Below are positions 62,363 to 64,000 of a DNA stretch of 64,000 bases, piece by piece. The position numbers were made by a program, and so were the translations under genes. Each line of letters starts with the position of its first letter. Positions within the stretch are counted from its first letter, which is position 1. The notes under the pieces are model-generated. The model saw nothing but the letters and a program-made list of their open reading frames with translations. It was not told the origin of the DNA and ran no database searches. This DNA is from Lewinellaceae bacterium (GTDB taxonomy: Bacteria; Bacteroidota; Bacteroidia; Chitinophagales; Saprospiraceae): contig JACJXW010000006.1 of the NCBI GenBank assembly GCA_020636405.1, positions 806,001 through 870,000 on the forward strand, given 5' to 3'.

Positions 62363-64000
62363 ATGAAAAATTCCTTAAAGATATCGCTTGTTTTCTCGCT
62401 GTTCTTCAGTACTGCCCTGGTGTCATTTTCTCAGGATCACCCTTGTTTGATGCTTACCCCGAACAGCGTAGAGAACATACGCGCCCAATTGGGGCAAGCG
62501 CCATTGTTCGGCCTGGAATTGGCGGAAACAATAAAAGAGGTAGATGTGGAAATCGAGGAGGGCATATTTGTCCCGGTACCCAAAGACATGGCAGGGGGCT
62601 ATACCCATGAGCGCCACAAAAAGAACTTTTTTATTTTACAAAAGGCGGGGAATTTATTTCAAATAACAGGCGACGAAAAATATGCCGTATATATCCGGGA
62701 CATGCTCCTCGAATATGCGGAACTTTTCCCCACGCTGGGCCTCCACCCGACAAACAGCTCCTATGCAACTGGAAAAATATTCTGGCAATGCCTGAACGAT
62801 GCCAATTGGCTGGTCTATGTGAGCCAGGCGTACGACTGCATATATGATTGGCTGGAGCCGGAACAGGTTCAGCACTTGGACAAAACATTGTTCCGGCCAC
62901 TCGCTGATTTCCTATCGGTTGAAAACCCTCAATTTTTTAATCGGATTCACAATCACAGCACCTGGGCCAATGCTGCCGTTGGCATGATTGGCCTGGTGAT
63001 GGACGACAAAGAATTGGTGAAGCGGGCATTATACGGCCTGGAAAATGACGGCATAAGCGAGGAGGAAACCGACAACGACGGCGGATATATAAAAGTAGCC
63101 GGCGTGCGGAAAGCGGGCTTTTTGGCGCAGCTCGATTATTCCTTCTCACCGGATGGTTATTTCACCGAAGGGCCTTATTATTTGCGCTATGCGATGTTGC
63201 CATTTTTATGGTTTGGAAAATCATTGGCCAATAACCGGCCGGATATTGCCATATTCAATTACCGGGACGGAATATTGTTAAAAGCGGTTGATGCCCTTTT
63301 AAATCAAACGGATGCACAAGGGCAGTTTTTCCCGATTAATGATGCACAGAAAGGCATGTCCTGGTTGTCCAGAGAAGTGGTGGCGGGCGTGGATATCGCC
63401 TATTTTCACGGAGGCCGTGACCCCATGTTGCTCTCTATCGCCAAAAAACAAAATAGGGTATTGTTGGACGAAACAGGTTTTGCGGTGGCGAGAGCTGTTG
63501 AAAAAGGATTGGCTGTTCCGTACCAACAAAACCCCGTCTCTTATGTGGATGGGGCCGATGGAAGAAAAGGAGGCGTCGGTATTTTGCGGACCCGTACTGA
63601 AGACGGCGAATTATGCGCCGTTTTCAAATATTCCGCACACGGAATGGGGCATGGGCATTTTGACAAACTATCCTATTCGCTTTATGATGAGCTGGGGGAA
63701 ATTATTCAGGATTATGGCGCTGCCCGTTGGGTAAATATTGACCAAAAAGGAGGAGGCCGGTATTTGCCGGAAAACAACACCTTCGCCAAACAAACCATTG
63801 CCCACAATACAGTGGCCGTGAATGAAATTTCACATTACGACGGCGATGTAAAAAAGGGAGAAGCCCATTACCCCGTCCCCTATTTTTTCAATGCCGATAA
63901 TGACGGTATTCAAATAGGCAGCGCAAAAGATTTTGATGCTTATGAAGGGGTCGAATTGCACCGCACATTGATTTTGATGAAGGCTGATGATTTTCAACAG
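62363..64000 (+). CDS. PL17 oligoalginate lyase, 3' end beyond window
   Basis: 546 aa present, no stop before the window end. Signal peptide ISLVFSLFFSTALVSFS. The N-terminal alpha/alpha barrel of the alginate-lyase family carries N197/H198 in RIHNHSTWANAAVG and a Tyr pair in GYFTEGPYYLRYA (about 266-276), positions matching the PL17 catalytic Asn, His and Tyr. The C-terminal heparinase II/III-like beta-domain starts near residue 390, with AHGMGHGHFDKLSYSLYD. PL17 enzymes release unsaturated monouronate from oligoalginate in an exo mode. Last gene seen of the GntR-SusC-SusD-Nramp-PL6-PL17 locus. Confidence 0.9.
   Translation, partial: MKNSLKISLVFSLFFSTALVSFSQDHPCLMLTPNSVENIRAQLGQAPLFGLELAETIKEVDVEIEEGIFVPVPKDMAGGYTHERHKKNFFILQKAGNLFQITGDEKYAVYIRDMLLEYAELFPTLGLHPTNSSYATGKIFWQCLNDANWLVYVSQAYDCIYDWLEPEQVQHLDKTLFRPLADFLSVENPQFFNRIHNHSTWANAAVGMIGLVMDDKELVKRALYGLENDGISEEETDNDGGYIKVAGVRKAGFLAQLDYSFSPDGYFTEGPYYLRYAMLPFLWFGKSLANNRPDIAIFNYRDGILLKAVDALLNQTDAQGQFFPINDAQKGMSWLSREVVAGVDIAYFHGGRDPMLLSIAKKQNRVLLDETGFAVARAVEKGLAVPYQQNPVSYVDGADGRKGGVGILRTRTEDGELCAVFKYSAHGMGHGHFDKLSYSLYDELGEIIQDYGAARWVNIDQKGGGRYLPENNTFAKQTIAHNTVAVNEISHYDGDVKKGEAHYPVPYFFNADNDGIQIGSAKDFDAYEGVELHRTLILMKADDFQQ

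Overview
The window looks like a chromosome segment of a Bacteroidota bacterium, most likely of the Saprospiria (Lewinella/Haliscomenobacter-like). This rests on several C-terminal type IX secretion (T9SS) sorting domains, a SusC/SusD pair, promoter strings of the TAnnTTTG type, FISUMP domains, the futalosine menaquinone genes mqnA and mqnE, and moderate GC. No rRNA, tRNA, transposase or CRISPR array was recognised.

Region 1 (1-15 kb) is housekeeping with intact frames: an outer-membrane barrel protein, rimO, a band-7/SPFH protein, two secreted proteins, a three-gene proton-translocating transhydrogenase operon (pntAA-pntAB-pntB), msrA, an mqnE-phosphatase-mqnA operon and a secreted GH13 alpha-amylase.

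Region 2 (15-36 kb) is accessory DNA. It holds two tandem T9SS-type secreted proteins, a block of structured non-coding tandem repeats (17.8-18.5 kb), a frame-broken amidohydrolase, and then a conflict-type locus (21.5-32.5 kb). The locus encodes a CHAT protease fused to a probable inactive-STAND domain, a MoxR-type AAA+ ATPase, a vWA protein, an unknown small protein, two caspase-like modules that both lack the catalytic Cys, an SGNH-like module and two FISUMP modules. A truncated methyltransferase remnant and a secreted DUF5005-like protein with seven 52-aa repeats follow. Reading frames are broken here far more often than in the flanks. In many places replacing GGTACC by GGTC or GGTCC repairs the frame, so much of the apparent decay is probably a consensus-sequence artefact.

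Region 3 (36-52 kb) holds a TolB-propeller/amidohydrolase gene (one homopolymer frameshift), a DUF1624-like membrane protein, a two-domain thioredoxin-fold oxidoreductase, a bile-acid/sodium symporter-like carrier, a secreted multicopper oxidase, a lipoprotein, an acyl-CoA dehydrogenase followed by a truncated enoyl-CoA hydratase fused in frame to pepD, and an EamA transporter. Two back-to-back MITE-like palindromic elements lie at 42.25-42.63 kb.

Region 4 (52.5-64 kb) is an alginate-utilisation locus: a FadR-type GntR regulator with its own promoter and three operator-like sites, SusC, SusD, an Nramp-fold transporter lacking the metal-binding motif, a two-domain PL6 alginate lyase and a PL17 oligoalginate lyase cut by the window end. 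The inferred flow is: PL6 cuts alginate at the surface, SusCD imports oligomers, PL17 releases monomers, and the Nramp-like carrier and GntR protein handle uptake and induction.
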